64,000 bases of DNA from Marsupella aquatica (taxonomy: Eukaryota; Marchantiophyta): NCBI GenBank assembly GCA_973895155.1, contig OZ316894.1, positions 24,304,001 to 24,368,000 of the forward strand, written 5' to 3'. The position numbers and the translations under genes were made by a program. The stretch's first letter is position 1. Each line of letters starts with the position of its first letter. The notes under the pieces were generated by a model, which saw nothing but the letters and a program-made list of their open reading frames with translations, had not been told where the DNA came from and ran no database searches. Of the stretch, positions 34,401-44,988 are shown in pieces.

Positions 34401-37400
34401 TCATATTTCCATTAAGCATTTCTTCGTTTCAAATAGTCTTGAAGAGCATACAATCTAGTATCAATTTCCCCGACTTCACTGACCGCCTCGTCCATCGCCA
34501 CTCTGCTCCTGTTACTGCTTCTGTGTTTGATTAGCTCATGCGATCGACCTTTCCAATCCCAATCCCAATGCGGTGTTGTTGTCATTGTTGTCTTGGTACT
34601 CGGTGGTGGTGTGCATTGCTTTGGCTTGCTCGCTTGCTGCAGCCACTTATCTATGTCCACACCATTCCGGGGCACAACCAATCGGCTAGTAGTAGGGCAA
34701 GAAGAAGACCTTCTTGCCAATGTCGTCGATCGAGGAGGTGTGGTCGAGTGCATTGAGTACAAAGGCGATGAGGTGCGAGACCTGGACGTATGAGATTGCC
34801 GTCCATGTGGTGGCAGATTTCGACCTGCCGTTGGAGAAGCAGTAGAGGGCCGCTGCAATTGATTTTGATTGATGTACCGACTTCGTGTTGTGGCTGGAGG
34901 AGTGGAAGAAGACCTTAATCGTCCCTGATACGGGTACCGGCGCAAAATCGGAGGCGGTGTGGGGGTCCGTTTTGGTGGCCTTGTTCGAAATGGAGACACA
35001 TTATTATTTCTAGCACCACTTCCACCACTGCTTCCATTGAGTGATCTGAGCCTACCCCTCAGAAGACTAATTTGAAATTCGCTGTCCCGTAGCTTTTCAG
35101 ACATTCTTCTCTCCGCTACTCTCGTCTTTCTTGCTTCGTCCTCAAGCAGCGTGTTCTTCCTGATGAGAGCTGTAATGGATTTCTTGTGAGCGGCAGCGTC
35201 TGTCCTCAATTTGTCCTCCAGTGCTCTCACCTTCACTTGTAATGCTCGAGTGCTCTCTAGAGTCTCAAGCTGAGGAGCTCGCATGCGGGTCGTCTCGGAC
35301 AGTCTAGTATTATCTCTATCGCTATAACATCTTTCAATTTCCGAATTGCTGCCATTCTTATCCTCGCTGCTCTGTGAAGTGATGGAACCTATAGCACTGG
35401 CATTTGTAGAAGGTCTTTGGTGGAAATTCGTGTGTCGTGGAGATTCATATGTTTTCATACGAGCTTTCTTGGACTCCAACTCATTCTGGAGCCGTTGGTT
35501 GCATCTTCTAGTCACAAATGTTTCTGTTGTAATCGCATTTCTCTCGTCGTGGAGCAATGGGAGCGGATAGTGCACTCGGTCAAACTCTGTGATGTAGGTT
35601 AAGATGAGATAGCGTTTATCAAGGGAAACATTCGACAAAGTAGAGTGCGAAGAGTGTTTCCTATCATTGGGGCCATTGTTTCTTCCATCTGTTTTCAACA
35701 TCTCGAGATCTTGGTAAGTGAGCACGTCCACATATAATGATTTTGTGGAACTCGAGGAGGAATTCGTGGTTGTAGCGCAGCGCAGCATTTTCACAAAATT
35801 GGAAAAGCTTTTAACACTACCGGCTCGCTGGGTGATGTCTGTAATGTAGCGTGCAGTAAAGTCCCCTCTCCATCTTGCACCGTCAATCTTGCGCTCCACT
35901 TCGATGGAAAGAGTCGCTCCTGGGGGTGACACAAACACGCTTAGCAAGTAGTTTCCGTCTCGAAGCTCCATCTCGGCCGCCCTGTTTTCTTCCTCGTCCG
36001 ATTGTATACCTGCCATCATCATCTGTTACCCTACGATCCATGTCAATGTGCTGCGAAGGAAAGCAATCCGCTGCATTTCTAATAATTGAGCACAATCTCA
36101 TGAAATTTCATGTTGAATGAATTCTTCCTAGAAGAATTCATTCATTTCCTTACTTACCATATCGTAAGCGTAAGCTTTTCACGAAACATTAATATCTTAT
36201 GATGACTGTATTCTTGAACGGGGGCCAGGGCAAGGGATTCAAAATTGGACGTAACCAGATCTAAATAAATAGGTTATCACCCATTACCAGTGGAGAATGA
36301 TTGCCTTTCTTTAATTTTCTTAACTGCTTATTAACTAATTTCTTCAACCTATGATGCTATTCTTGATTCTTGATATTAATCTGACCACAGCGGCATTCCA
36401 GATGGTCATATTTTTGTTCTTGAGATTGTACTTAACATTTAGTTTTCAGTATTTATCACTGACATCCCCCTCACTGCTCGTGCTTTTGTTCCAATTTGCC
36501 AATTTGCCTTGAATTCTGAATATGATATCCAAATGTAGAGATCATCATAATTCACTGCTCGAGAATTATTGTAGTTTTACAGTACTAGAATTAGGGATTT
36601 CTATATTTTAGAAATACGGTAATGGATTTCCCAACCTTTGATACTCTTCTGGATAATGGTCTAACAGTAGATAGAGTCTCCAATTGCATTGCAGATATAC
36701 TTATTTAGGGACGAGAGAAATTGCCATACCAGTTTTTGCAGGACCGAAAACTCTGTTTTCTGACTAGATACACCAGCCAGCCAGCCTCCACTTCTCTTCT
36801 GATGCTTTTGATTTCTCGTTTTGGACTGAAAACCCGGCTTTCTAATTTGACACAGCAAGCCTCCACTTCTCTTTTGACGCTTTTGATTACTCTGATGCTA
36901 CTGAAAACTCTGTTCTCTGATTGATACACCAGCCAGCCTCCACTTCTCTTCTGATGCTTTTGATTGCTCGTTGCTGTCCATGAATTTACACCAAAGGCTG
37001 TCCATATTTGTTGCACTTGTCCTTGCTCTCCTTCACCCGTTTTAAGCTGCACCACACCTTAATAATGCGATGCTTACTCATGGTGGTGCAGGTCTCTACG
37101 TCCGGCGATGACCTTCCTCCGGAGGAAGAACTGCGGGGTACAACAAATTCGGAAGGGAAAGATACCGAAAGAGGAGAACCTCTTCAGACAGCAGGAAATT
37201 ATGTTGAAAACAATGAACGCACCAAGCCCGAAGGAGTGCCAGTTTTCCAGCAAGACAAGATGGAGCGTCAAAGCTCGACCGGAGTGCTGCATTTGAAAGA
37301 GATCCAAGAGGTAGTCTCTCTTGTGGATGAAGTCAAGAAAGTGCTGCGATTGAAGGAAGAGATCCAAGCGGTAGTCCCTCTTGTGGATGAAGTCAAGAAA

Positions 37401-38087
37401 GAGAAGAGCTTTCAGGAGAGCGATCATTCCCAAAAGCACGCGGATCATAAGCACGAAGCTAAAATCTCTGTTGAGCTGACCTCCACTCTGCTCAGAAGCT
37501 CTCCAAACGAAATCACGCCGGCTGAGCGTGAAAATTCTGCTCAAATTCCCACACAAATAGCTGAGAAGGAAGGAACGACAATGGCAGTGACCAAGAAAGA
37601 GACTACTTCTCACGAGTGCGATGGTGTCCAAAGGCACTCCGATTATAACGAAGAAGCTCAAATCTCCGTTAATGTGACCTCGAACCTGCTCAGAATCACG
37701 GAAAGCTCTCCCATCGAAATCACATCGGGCAAGGATGAAGATTTCATTCAAATTTCCACACAAATTGCTGAGAACGACGCAATGACAGTAGCAGTGACGT
37801 CTCTTATGCTCCCCGCTTCTTCTCGTGAAGTTACTAACATCACCACGATCGTGGCAGCTAAAGAACACACAATTACCGCTGGAACTCAAAAGGCCGATGT
37901 CGTCACAAAAGTGGAGTTCACCAGTACAGCAAAAGGCCTGAAGCAGGAGATCGAGGAGAGTTGGCGTGGAAGTTGGTTGTCGTTCGAGGTGTTGGGGTTG
38001 GGGTTGGCGCTTATCGTTGCTCTGATTGCTGTCCTTGTTTGGTCAATTGGTGCACGCGGCACTTCGTCGGTACCCCGTTTGTATTGA
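31482..38087 (+). CDS. Membrane-anchored protein of unknown function, multi-exon
   Basis: A consistent three-exon model is 31482-32295, 32451-32500 and 37092-38087 (GT-AG borders, phases compatible, 619 residues). Exon 1 encodes a basic N-terminus, one membrane span near residues 29-48 (VVGGGLVVGIATVVVVGVAG) and a long polar, Ser/Asp/Glu-rich region. The last exon is acidic and polar with an internal duplication (EIQEVVSLVDEVKK and EIQAVVPLVDEVKK) and two related ISVELTSTLL / ISVNVTSNLL blocks. It ends with a second span, LGLGLALIVALIAVLVW, 13 residues from the C-terminus. I do not recognise the family. A further GT-AG bounded exon-like segment, 33837-33921, also ends in EEQ before a donor, but it does not fit the phase without another exon. 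The ends could alternatively be two separate genes. The opposite-strand CCDC61 gene lies within the large intron. Confidence 0.55.
34412..36022 (-). CDS. CCDC61/VFL3-family basal-body protein, intronless
   Basis: The 536-residue frame has the SAS-6/XRCC4-like head typical of CCDC61: ERKIDGARWRGDFTARYITD (about 43-62), LYVDVLTYQDLEMLK (96-110) and KRYLILTYITEFDRVHYPLPL (136-156). A coiled coil follows (about 253-340, EDKLRTDAAAHKK..LRDSEFQISLLRGRL), then a long basic Ser/Pro/Arg-rich tail, as in animal and algal homologues. CCDC61 (VFL3 in Chlamydomonas) helps build and orient basal bodies and their attached microtubules and roots. In a land plant its use would be in motile sperm. The start is at 36022, where three Met codons lie in a row. 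The gene sits inside a 4.6-kb intron of a plus-strand gene in the model given here. Assignment of the head domain is strong; the tail is not diagnostic. Confidence 0.88.
   Translation of the reverse strand: MMMAGIQSDEEENRAAEMELRDGNYLLSVFVSPPGATLSIEVERKIDGARWRGDFTARYITDITQRAGSVKSFSNFVKMLRCATTTNSSSSSTKSLYVDVLTYQDLEMLKTDGRNNGPNDRKHSSHSTLSNVSLDKRYLILTYITEFDRVHYPLPLLHDERNAITTETFVTRRCNQRLQNELESKKARMKTYESPRHTNFHQRPSTNASAIGSITSQSSEDKNGSNSEIERCYSDRDNTRLSETTRMRAPQLETLESTRALQVKVRALEDKLRTDAAAHKKSITALIRKNTLLEDEARKTRVAERRMSEKLRDSEFQISLLRGRLRSLNGSSGGSGARNNNVSPFRTRPPKRTPTPPPILRRYPYQGRLRSSSTPPATTRSRYINQNQLQRPSTASPTAGRNLPPHGRQSHTSRSRTSSPLYSMHSTTPPRSTTLARRSSSCPTTSRLVVPRNGVDIDKWLQQASKPKQCTPPPSTKTTMTTTPHWDWDWKGRSHELIKHRSSNRSRVAMDEAVSEVGEIDTRLYALQDYLKRRNA
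36785..37000. repeat. Three tandem copies of a ~76-bp unit
   Basis: The run cctccacttctctt(c/t)tga.gcttttgatt starts at 36785, 36860 and 36937, with related flanks (gaaaactctgtt.tctga, gatacaccagccagc). The array lies immediately upstream of the last exon of the 31.5-38.1 kb gene, in its large intron. Confidence 0.85.
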
Positions 38088-41000
38088 CATTCAGAACAGC
38101 ACTGCTGGAAAGAAAGGAGTGTTTACGGTATGTGGTTTGCTCTTCAAAACCTTTGCACTCTGGTTTGCATACTACACAAGAATTACATAACTGGCAGCAC
38201 AAGTATTGCAGCGCGCACTGATGATCGCGTGGTGCTTGGGGAACTTCAAATGTTTCTATGGTATCGCTCAGTAATAACATGAATATTCTTCAACTGCTGC
38301 ATCGGAAATGTTGGGCAGACGATGCCAAAGCGGTAGTTAAACAATGTCCTGTGAGAATGACAAGAACTGGCCTCACCACTTCGGCAGCGCCCATCCTCTG
38401 CTCTTAATGTGAACGAGTCCTTCACTTATAACTGGTCAAGAAACACTAGTAAATGTTTCCTTCTGCATTGTTGTAGCAAAGGCTTTCAAAACTGCGGAAC
38501 TGTATATAGCGCGCGAGTAAATGTGATTGACGTAGCAGTTCCTTCACATTGGATTGTATAAAACGCATTTTCTTGATGCACAAACACATATTCTCCAGAG
38601 TGCGTATTTGTTAACCTCCCGGAGTATTGACCTTGACAGTGGTGTTCAAATTTGTCACAAATAACAGAGCTGATATGAATTTGATATGGACTACTCATTT
38701 CTCACCATGCAGACTGAAGGTTCTGAACTACTGGAAACCTGATCTAATGTGAATCCATGATCGGAGATTAAGTCTTTCGATGTTAGACTTTGATCGGAGA
38801 CTGAGGTGGCTTCAATTTACCTGAGGTCATGAGCAGGTTCATTTGAGCGTGAAATTAGACAAGCTGACGGACCACCTTTGGAGGTGGCGCATAATGTTCT
38901 CGACCGTGACAATGCCCAGTGTGTCACCAGCGGCTGACCATGAACGCGGACCCTGACATTTTCTGTGGGGGGATATGCATGCCATTGCGTGATTTCTACC
39001 TGATTAGGGCTACATTTCGAATGCTGGTTCAAGGTAAAAATGTCCAGTGGTAGTCAAATCTGATATGAATCGCAATGATTTCATGTAATGGTTAGTGTCG
39101 AAAGTTGACATTGATCAGTTTATCAAAATCACAACAGATCATCCGATCATCTAGTCGGTAGTCAGATGAGATTTGATAGAAATTTCTGAGCTCTACTATA
39201 GTCGTACTGTGGAAAACTGACATTAATGTATAATAATTACCACAGCATATCCGATCATCGGGAATGAATCAGCCCGTTGAGATGATCTTGCGGAAGCAAA
39301 GCAGTGACATCCTGACAGAAAATATTGTAGTCCGTGATGATGATGTATATTCGACGTAGCGAAAGTTGAGACGGAGCTGGAAGAATTGCGTGGAAATCTG
39401 TTAAGGATTTATCGACCCTTCGAGGACTAGAGGTGCTTCGAGAGAGCTTTGAACCGCTCCCAGAAGCGACGAAGAGAATAGCGGCCCCATGAGTTTTGAA
39501 AGTTGCAAGCTGGCTTTACAATATTATCAATAAGCTGGAATTCTCGACATCAAACGGCCACACCGAAACTTATGGGACCGGAAAGGCTGTTGACAGAGAA
39601 AAACCAGAGAGAAAACCTAGACGCCATGCGTTGCTGCTTGAGAAAATAATTTTGGTGTCTTCAAAAGTCCTCGTGATACGATACAGGATATTGGGTAGCA
39701 TATTCTCAGGAAGCATTATCGCGTAGCATGTGTTCTTGATTACCCCTGTTGTCCGTTTCTTATAGTGGAAAAGTCGGAACTATATCTTAAATGTGGTACA
39801 TTTCTATCGATTTCATCTATTAGTTCTGAGAAATCTGCTACGTCGATTGCCATTCCATTCGACGCTCTCAGCTGACAGCGAAGATGAGATCTCCAATCTC
39901 TCCCCTGGCTGCCTCAATTTCAAAGCGGTGTTAGGACCCTACGAAAGCTTCGATTCTTTCTAGCGGCCAACTTTGAGACGACGGAAATCAACTGTACGAC
40001 ACGTACATCGGTAAACCCAACTATTCAACCCTGACAATGTTCCTCTTCGCTAATTGCCCTTCCCAGTACGCAGTCACGCTTACAAGTCTCCTTGAGAATC
40101 AACAAGCTAGAATCATCATTAATTTGATCCAGCAAGATCTTTCACAAAGGTTTTGATACTGTGATTTGATCATCAACACAGTACTCAATCACGTACTTCA
40201 GCCACGCTTCCGAACGTTAGGCAAGATCACTTCACGAATTGCGCCACAGAATCGGACATTTTTGCATCGAGCTTTTCTTTCCCCTCAGTTACTACTTCTG
40301 ACAGCCCAATCCTGCCCTGAAGCAGAATTCTTTGAACAAAATCAACCATTATGTTAAGTGATTTTCTACCTCAATCTCGAGCGATTGACAAGATGAAGCC
40401 ATTGCAAATTTGACACGGTTAAAGAGACGGATGCTTATAAGGTGTCAAGACGTGTAACATTTCAATGAATTTCTCAATCATGACAGCATTCAACTCGAAG
40501 GTCAACAATAGAAGTCAACAGTGGAACTTCGCTGAAGATACATTATTAATGTCTTAAACCTTCAGTTGGTGTCGATCAGCGCATACTTATTGCTATTAAG
40601 AAATAGTGGATCTTACTTGAGGATCTCCATGAAGGAGCAGCTAGAAGCTTGAAGTGACAGCTAACATGACAGTTTATTTGCAGGCTACCTAAAGTACTAC
40701 ATACGCTGAGCTCAGACTCTTTAGCTTCCAGAGCTACCTAGAGCTACCCATTGTGAGGCATCTCCAACTATAGGGCCCACTTTGTCAACTTCGTTTATTT
40801 CAAACATATTTATTACTCTCCGCTGGACTGTATCGTATCACGAGGACTTTTGGACTTTCCCCAAGGCCCAAGAAGTACTACTGCTGCCTGATGCAGTGTA
40901 GATGTCTGGACGTCAGTTGTCTCCACGCGGAGATGCATCTTAAGCTGGCATCTCCCAGGACCCTGAGCATCCATACAGTGCAATTGTGAGAACAATAATG

Positions 41001-41169
41001 ACAAATGGATTGAATGCGTTGCTAATCAAGCTAACGAACATTTTGAGCAAAGTCCAAGGATTGACAACCAGAGGCACGATTGGCGTAGGCAGTCCAGAAG
41101 ACGCGATGTCTCAACTCTCAACCATTTCACTGACAATATCTATCTGGGAATGTGAGTTGTGGGATGTGA
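38088..41169. other. Intergenic region without recognised genes
   Basis: After the stop at 38087 I find only short frames (for example 38486-38698 minus) with no domain signature. Nothing here supports a gene, RNA gene or identifiable element. Confidence 0.45.
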
Positions 41170-41628
41170 CTAACCTGGGGGGTTGGTGTCACTGGTAACC
41201 GTTGTCGGACCATTTGTGTTCCACGCTTTAAAAAAATTATATGTCTGGTGCTCATTGTCCCAGATGTACATGCCTCCACTCTCTGCCCTCCAGACACAGT
41301 TGCCACACGGCAGAGGCATGTCCCACCAATGCTCCCGATCCCAGACGGTGAAAGACTGCCAATACTTATAATTTGGGCCCCATTGGAACCTGCACCAGAA
41401 CACAGTGTTCATGATGATATTCTCGTGAAACTCAAAACGGTAGTCCTGGTTGATTTGTAGCTGCTGCCAATGCAGGTCGTCATCACCAGACTTGCAATGC
41501 ACCCACAATGGCTCCGTAAGCGAATTTATGATGTCCACTGAAGATTTGCCCGCTTCTGCAGAGGGCACCAGAGTGAATGTGATTGCGAGGACTGCAGCTG
41601 CAAACAGGACTCCAACCATCTTCATCAC
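41170..41628 (-). CDS. Secreted plant S1-type (S-protein homologue) protein
   Basis: The 152-residue frame opens with a signal peptide (hydrophobic residues 4-22, likely cleavage after AEA at 26). The mature part follows the S1 family pattern: LWVHCKSGDDDLHWQQL with C45, YRFEF, NTVFWCRFQW with C79, and a CGNCVW motif with C108 and C111, four cysteines placed as in family members. These small proteins are secreted; the founding poppy member is a stigma self-incompatibility ligand and most others have no known role. Length is normal. A CAG/GTTAGT donor-like site overlaps the last codons, so the true C-terminus could lie in another exon. In bryophytes there is no stigma, so the role must be different and is unknown. 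Confidence 0.87.
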   Translation of the reverse strand: MMKMVGVLFAAAVLAITFTLVPSAEAGKSSVDIINSLTEPLWVHCKSGDDDLHWQQLQINQDYRFEFHENIIMNTVFWCRFQWGPNYKYWQSFTVWDREHWWDMPLPCGNCVWRAESGGMYIWDNEHQTYNFFKAWNTNGPTTVTSDTNPPG

Positions 41629-41818
41629 TGCGAGTGATCTTCACAAAGTAATTAAGGTTTCCACACGGGGGAGCGAAAAAAAGTAGGCAAAGAGTAAGCA
41701 AAACTGAATGATACAAAGTGAGGCTTCAGGCTAAGAAACAGAATGCAGATATTGGTTTGGAAACCATGTAGAAAACAGACAAAGGATGGATTGAATGAAG
41801 AATACAACGGGAGATTAC

Positions 41819-41828
41819 ATATTTATAG
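41819..41828 (-). promoter_or_regulatory. Probable TATA box of the S1-type gene
   Basis: Read on the minus strand the sequence is CTATAAATAT. It lies about 190 bp upstream of the ATG at 41628, a normal TATA-to-ATG distance for a plant gene with a short leader. Confidence 0.5.
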
Positions 41829-42973
41829 AAAAGTGCAGAAGTCCTGAGACCGCCACCCCGAGCCCCTACCATTGCTCTCTAACGTAAGCATGGACGGTAC
41901 TCATTTTGTCGAACTCTTCCGGTACTGGTGCGGTATTATTTTGAAATTTCACATCCATGACAGATGCGATGGGAAATTGACCTCAAGCAGCCCATTGATT
42001 GAAGAACTTAACTATTCTCCTTGACTTTCTTCCCTTTCTTTTGACGTTTCTATGGAATCAACACCGGCATATGGAATATGCTTGCAAAGAAACGCTACGC
42101 CACTAGTAGATTAGATTGATTTCTCAACTGTCAATTCAGCAGCCAGGACTATCACACCTTCTACACAATCACGCCCTCTGATATGGCTTTGTAATACTGG
42201 AGGACAGCATTGTTCACCGTACCGCTTACGAGTGTTATCCCGGAGGTCTTGAGATATCCTTGGCATCAAACGAGAGAATGGAATGTGCTCAGGCATCTTC
42301 CACCATAATATTCTTAGAACGTCTAAATCAAACAATTTCTATGGCATGTCAGTTTCATCTTGAGTAGACAACGAGCACCACAATCAAATTATGACACACA
42401 GCTGGAATAGACCACCGAAGGTAATCTATGTCGTGAGTGACAAACATGAGTGTTTTGGGGGTCGTGGTAGTTCTTCGTCATGGTGATGTCCTCATTTTTC
42501 TCATGTATATGCAGATCGTATTTTCTGACCAGACCGTTTTGGGGGATTCTTGATCAGATTGAGCAGAGTCATTTGGGAACCTGGACACTATTGGTATTAA
42601 GATTGATTATTGTTAGCTGGAGCTGGAGCGATGAAGCTGAATGATGATATACGAGCTGGGACGAGCTGCCGCAGGCAATCATTCCGAAAGCTGGGTTTAG
42701 GATTCCTGAGTTGAGCTTGGCAATGCGGAACCATGATTGTAGTATGATCGATCGTATATCAGCTTAGGTCGTGGTGAGATCCAGCGATGCTCATGGCAAT
42801 ACTTATGTGTGAGGATAAATTGCAGTTAGTAGTGCTCCGTTCTCAATTGATCAGGTGGAGGCAAAGGGCCATCAACGATCAAAGCGCTTGTTCTTACTAG
42901 CCTTTCTTAGTACAGTAGCCCTCCTTGAGCTGGTTCTTAATTTACCTATGATTTAAGCAATTCAGCTTTATCC

Positions 42974-43047
42974 ATATCAGGTGTAATATTGTCTCCCCAA
43001 ATTGAAATCAATATCAGGTGTAATATTGTCTCCCCAAATTGAAATCA
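42974..43047. repeat. 37-bp perfect tandem duplication
   Basis: The unit starting atatcaggtgtaatattgtc occurs at 42974 and at 43011 with no differences seen, so the duplication is recent. Confidence 0.92.
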
Positions 43048-44988
43048 ATGAAGAAATTTCATCTTTATTATGAAGTAAATGACCTCTAAACTTACCTAAC
43101 TTCGAAAGTTAGTAAATATATACGAAACATATTGAAAGTGGTTAATCTGGTTGTAGAGAAAGCTAACGCGCATAGAAATGAGGATGAGAAAATGTTGACC
43201 CTGGATGACACAAGATCACCAAATCCATTAACTCTCTTCACATGCAGCCCCTCTTCCACCTACTATGTTTACAGGCAGCCCTATTTTCAAATGCATCACA
43301 CTGCACCCTCATCCCTGTTTTTCACCCCCACCCCTAATTCCATTATGGTCCCCTAAGTCCTTGAAAGTAAGTAGAGATGAAGACAATAAAGAATCATGGA
43401 TTATATGCTATTTCTCATTCATTCTTACCTTATCCCTGCTTTTTGTCCACCCTGTTTTGTTGTTGTTTTGTCCTTATCAAGAGTTATGGTAGCTTTAAAA
43501 GTAGCTTTGTATGGCGCTTTATTAATAAGATTGCTGTGAAAGTTTGGTCGAGACTCCTACAGTTGTTCTCATTCATTGAAAACCATTGCTTGGAACCTTT
43601 GCCTTTGCATGGACTACTGTCTTTTGGATAGCTTGGGGTTCAATTTCCCAGTTTTAGGGATGTGAGAGGTGATCCAATTGGTATACTAAGGTCGTGTTTC
43701 ATATGCCAAGTTCTATGAAGTCTACCTTGTTGTGACCAGGCAGGCCACAAATATAAACATGCAATGTCACTTAAGGGGGTAATTCAGAAATGCAAATACC
43801 ATTTTCCTTTGGCATGTGAAGGGGATTGGTACCCTCCTCTGTTATGGAAGAAAACCTTACCATAAGATGTATTAAATCATTTAAAAATTAAAAATAATTA
43901 AAAATAAAAAGATGTGTTAGATGATTAATTTCTCCTTTAAAAAAATGCTTTTAAATCACTAAACTTTCTTTCACTGTAATAAGGGGATGTAAAAAAATTC
44001 CTAATAAATCATGGTGTGACAAATATCTATCTTCGTCCTAGCATGGCTGGGTGAAAAGGGGGCCTTTCCTGTCAGAAGTTGTGGTTTACTCTCGTCTCAG
44101 ACAGCTTCAATTTGTGCCACCAGGTCCCAAATGCAAAACCTTGTACAGACAGGAGGCCACATTTTGACCACACCCAAAATTGCACATCTCCCAGAGATCT
44201 CTGGCGTGTGAGGCTGTTCAGCCATGTCTGGCCTCAGGTGTGGAAGATAAATGAGGGAGGACTTTGCAAAAATGACCAGACAACAAACTAAGGTCACTTC
44301 CAAGATTTTGATTACATTTCATCACAACAGTGTGTGTGACCTGTCCATTTTGGCTTTACATGAAACTGAGCATACAAAAAATCTGCCAATCATACAGGGA
44401 CTGGAGTAGGTCCCAAAAAATGCTTATTGTGGTATCTACCTCTTCAGGTGGTATTTTGAAGGGACCCTTTATCTCTTGTCATTCCGTCAATACAATATTA
44501 AATGCTCTACCTAAATACCTTTACTGGTCAGGATCCTTTTCTGGTCAGGATCCTTTACTGTTTTCTGTATCTAAATGCACCTTTGGATTCACGAATGGTA
44601 AAACACAAGTGATCAGTTTTACTGTGCCTAGAGCCTCGTTTTGCACAGGAAAAAAGGTCTGGTTACAAAAACTTACCACACTATAATCCTGAAAGATTTT
44701 TCACTCTACTATATTTGGTTATCTTTTCCCTTTCCTCACACTTGATGACTACCCTAAATTTCCTGCAAGTGAAGGTTTTGATTTTTCTACCAATACAAGT
44801 AAAAACAAATCTCTTATGCCCTTGCACTGCTAATCAAATTCAACAACTCACTCTGGCAGATTTGCCAAAAGTGGGGAAGGTCTCTGGATGAGGTAAACTC
44901 TGACGAGAGTTCCCCACTAAAACCGATGTTGGCCTGTAGTGGGAATTCTCTTCCATTTGTTCTTCCTGCTTCTTTTTGTAGGCAAGAG

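Noticed and set aside
37074-37889. 271-codon minus-strand frame
   Set aside because: It is antisense to the last exon of the 31.5-38.1 kb gene, whose plus-strand frame has a membrane anchor, internal repeats and a proper acceptor.
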